Positions 61,901-64,000 of a DNA stretch of 64,000 bases are shown piece after piece; position 1 is the stretch's first letter; each line of letters opens with the position of its first letter. Origin of the DNA: Ziziphus jujuba (lineage: Eukaryota; Streptophyta; Magnoliopsida; Rosales; Rhamnaceae); the NCBI RefSeq assembly GCF_031755915.1, contig NC_083389.1:17167001-17231000 (forward strand). Direction: 5' to 3'. Under the pieces are notes generated by a model that worked only from the letters and a program-made list of their open reading frames with translations, was not told the DNA's origin and ran no database searches. A program made the translations under genes and the position numbers.

Positions 61901-62640
61901 TTTGTAGAAATACATTACCAATTAAAACCACTTCAGTTTCTTCTTCTTTTTTTCACTTTTATTTTGGCTACATTTAAAAGGCTCATACTTAATTATCATA
62001 AATTCTGAGGACTGAACCCTAAAAAGTAAGGATAAATATATAATAAATTTTAAAAGAGCCCCAGCTTGGGCCTAGAATTTTATTGAGTCAGCCTTGTGAA
62101 GATATGGTTACTTTCTGCAGAATATATTTTCAATATTTGTATACATTTAGACATGCAAAGCACAGAATCATTCCTCCAGAAAGCACAGCAGAAACAAAAT
62201 AATACATAATAATCCAAGTATTGCTCCAGATTAAATCATAGCAACGGTTCAGAATACTTACACAGTTGAAAACTGTTGGAGCACCAGGTCCTGCATTGTA
62301 ATGACAAAAAGGTTGAATTTAAGCTCTTTATATCAATGCCAAAGAAACTGGGATAAAAGGATGTAACCTAACAATTATTCAAGGAAAGCATAAAAGAACT
62401 GCAATTATGTTGCATACCTATCTCCAGATCATGCCAAGGATGAGCTGCAACAGACCTCCTGGTCATGGATGAAAGAATCCTCTCATTAAGAGGTGGATGT
62501 GGATGTGGATGTGTGGAATGATATGTCTCAGTGGCCTTGTTAGGAGTCTCAATGGGTGGAGCCATCACTGGAGGTGGATGTGGATGTGTGGAATGATATG
62601 TCTCAGCGGCCTTGTTAGGAGTCTCAATGGGTGGAGCCAT
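58932..62640 (-). CDS. PPA: Soluble inorganic pyrophosphatase with duplicated N-terminus
   Basis: Hydrolyses pyrophosphate to two phosphates (family I, Mg-dependent, cytosolic in plants), pulling biosynthetic reactions forward. Eight coding exons on the minus strand: 62640-62418, 62290-62262, 60755-60690, 60607-60500, 59886-59821, 59730-59610, 59481-59400, 58974-58932. All borders are GT/AG and the sum is 738 bases (245 residues). Core blocks are all present: [51 protein letters not shown], the metal-binding signature DSDPLDV (Asp131, Asp133, Asp136), [20 protein letters not shown], and the end [11 protein letters not shown]. Plant relatives have about 210-220 residues; the extra 25 come from a tandem repeat of [20 protein letters not shown]... 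at the start. Both ATGs (62640 and 62565) have G at -3 and +4, so either could be used. The gene continues into a 5' UTR exon to the right. Confidence 0.95.
62490..62640 (-). repeat. 75 bp tandem duplication in the PPA first coding exon
   Basis: Copy 1 is 62640-62566 and copy 2 runs from 62565 to about 62490. The copies differ by a G/A making A versus T at the twelfth residue, by the base after the first codon block boundary, and by one extra histidine-proline pair (GGATGT unit) in copy 2. Because the unit is 25 codons, the frame is kept. The His-Pro stretch itself is a short GGATGT repeat that may have promoted slippage. Confidence 0.95.
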
Positions 62641-64000
62641 AACTGAAAGGTAAACACAAAGTGATTTAGAACGAGATAATACTTGTAAAGACATTTGTGC
62701 TAAATGCTTGTAAACACATTTGTGCAGACAGTGTTTGTCTGTCTAAATCTTCAATCAATGTAAGCATTATTTTTTTTTTATTATTATTTTTTTAATGATA
62801 GATAAAATTGTTAATAATCTGATTTATTTACTTCCCTGAGGCTCCTTATAAGGTCAGCACTTTACTCCCTAAATAAAAGGAGCCATGAAACCAATAGAAA
62901 GAAACCAACACAATTTTCATTTAAACATGTACAAAAATTGACACAAACACATGCATTTACGCAGTATCCAATAAGATTCTAGATTTTTATGAAAATGTGG
63001 AGAATTATTTGTCACCCATTTCTAAAAATACTTTTCTCGACTATGAAAAGTAAAATTGCCTGGACTTTTCTTTTCTTTTAAGCTTTGACTACAATAAGCA
63101 ATGTCGCTTGTATAAAGACTTTAAAAACAATGGAAACATCGAGACCAGGTTAAAATACAACTACAGGTAAAGGTTCTGAGCAATTAGATCCAGATGACTC
63201 TTAGAAATCGGTGCGTTTTGACTAAAATAATAAAAAACAAACAGAAAAAATTTGACTAAAAACAGAGAAAAAAAAATATTTAATTTCTCGAACCTAACCT
63301 AGAATGCCCAATAGCTACAAATTTTGGAAAAGTCAGATATTTTTTTGAGGACCAAAATAAAATTATTAAATACCTATAAAAAGCTTTGCAAAAGCGCCCC
63401 AATTATAACGTTTCGTCGAGATATATATACGTTTCGAAACGTTTATAAGGAAATAAATAAGCACTAAAATCCGAGTTTAAAAAAAAAAAAAAAAAGGAAA
63501 GAAACGGTACGGAAAACTAAATTCAAGCTTGCAGATCCAACACATGCAGCAAAATCATTCATTATACACAGTCTCCATGAACAATCACAAAGTGAAAAAC
63601 CAGTTCATAAGCATATCAATCAACATCAAACGGCATGATTTTCGCCGTCAACACAAATTCCAAAAAATCAACGGCTTACAAACAAGAGTGCACAGTACAC
63701 AAACTCAAAAAAAGAAACTCACCACAGTGGTCACGAAGAGGAAAAAAGAGATCCAAAAACAAAAAATAAAAAAAGTGGGCAAAAAATGCATGAGCAAGAA
63801 ATCAACTAGAAAATGCAAAACAAAATCAGAGAAAATGAAATTGTACGACTCAGGAACCGAAACCTGAAGCTCACCTGAAAGTCACCGGAGTTCCGATTCC
63901 GAACAAAGCCGTCGGCGACAAAGCTTAACGAAGACGGAACGAAACAGATCTCGAGGAGAGAGAGAGAGAAGCTGGAATAAGGCGCTCAGACAGGTAAAAG
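62641..64000 (-). other. 5' UTR intron and first exon of the PPA gene
   Basis: On the minus strand TTTCAG/TTATGG places an acceptor two bases before the start codon (exon begins 62642). TTTCAG/GTGAGC near 63875-63873 is a good donor. The implied intron is 62643-63874 (about 1.23 kb), a length and position common for plant 5' UTR introns that raise expression. The first exon would run from 63875 to beyond the window edge; it has a (GA)n tract at about 63957-63970. The frame at 63529-63867 on the plus strand is a lysine-rich artefact of this intron. Confidence 0.7.

Noticed and set aside
63529..63867. 112-codon Lys/Gln-rich plus-strand frame at the right edge
   Set aside because: It lies inside the 5' UTR intron of the pyrophosphatase gene on the other strand and has only low-complexity composition.

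Overview
This 64 kb window is nuclear DNA of a flowering plant, most probably a core eudicot. The genes carry many short introns with GT..AG ends, the intergenic DNA is extremely AT-rich, histone H2A has the SPKK-type tail found only in plant H2A.W, and the transposons (hAT MITEs, L1-type LINEs with an RNase H tail, a TRIM, and a gag-only LTR element) are typical plant families. I cannot name the species. No bacterial, viral or CRISPR features are seen.

Layout. At 1.6-4.0 kb lies a myo-inositol oxygenase (MIOX) copy with recognisable exons but two reading-frame lesions and a lost splice donor, so probably a pseudogene. An intact hAT MITE with its target duplication follows at 4.9-5.6 kb. At 6.6-8.0 kb is a three-exon gene for a small organellar RRM protein; an L1-type LINE, itself split by a second hAT MITE, sits just downstream (8.36-10.86 kb). 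At 11.36-17.25 kb is the complete 17-exon gene for plastid ArgJ (ornithine/glutamate N-acetyltransferase), followed by a ~322 bp tandem duplication. At 18.7-19.8 kb (minus) is a plant-specific lysine-rich protein of unknown function.

20.9-37.2 kb is a repeat desert: a gag-only LTR retrotransposon (24.68-29.19 kb), a 175 bp x 3 tandem repeat (29.67-30.19 kb) and an old hAT element (35.65-36.67 kb). Two histone genes then converge: H2A.W (37.65-38.53 kb, plus) and H2B (42.57-42.99 kb, minus), separated by a decayed LINE. A plant-specific conserved protein is at 45.9-46.6 kb (minus), a TRIM at 47.9-48.3 kb, and an intronless CCCH zinc finger/WD40 gene at 51.3-52.6 kb. At 53.2-58.0 kb are fragments of two unrelated genes on the same strand, SKIP35-like and the neck/coiled-coil of a class XI myosin, both broken. 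The right edge (58.9-64.0 kb, minus) holds a soluble inorganic pyrophosphatase gene with a 75 bp in-frame tandem duplication of its first codons.

The living genes are housekeeping ones: organellar RNA handling, arginine synthesis, chromatin, pyrophosphate removal. RRM, ArgJ and the unknown minus-strand gene all have site II (TGGGCY) promoter elements, two with telo-boxes. From memory, RRM-ArgJ-unknown-H2B resembles the order of Arabidopsis At2g37510-At2g37500-At2g37480-At2g37470. Most of the unusual material is genome-evolution evidence (nested transposons, gene decay, captured or duplicated gene pieces); I found no clear new multigene system.
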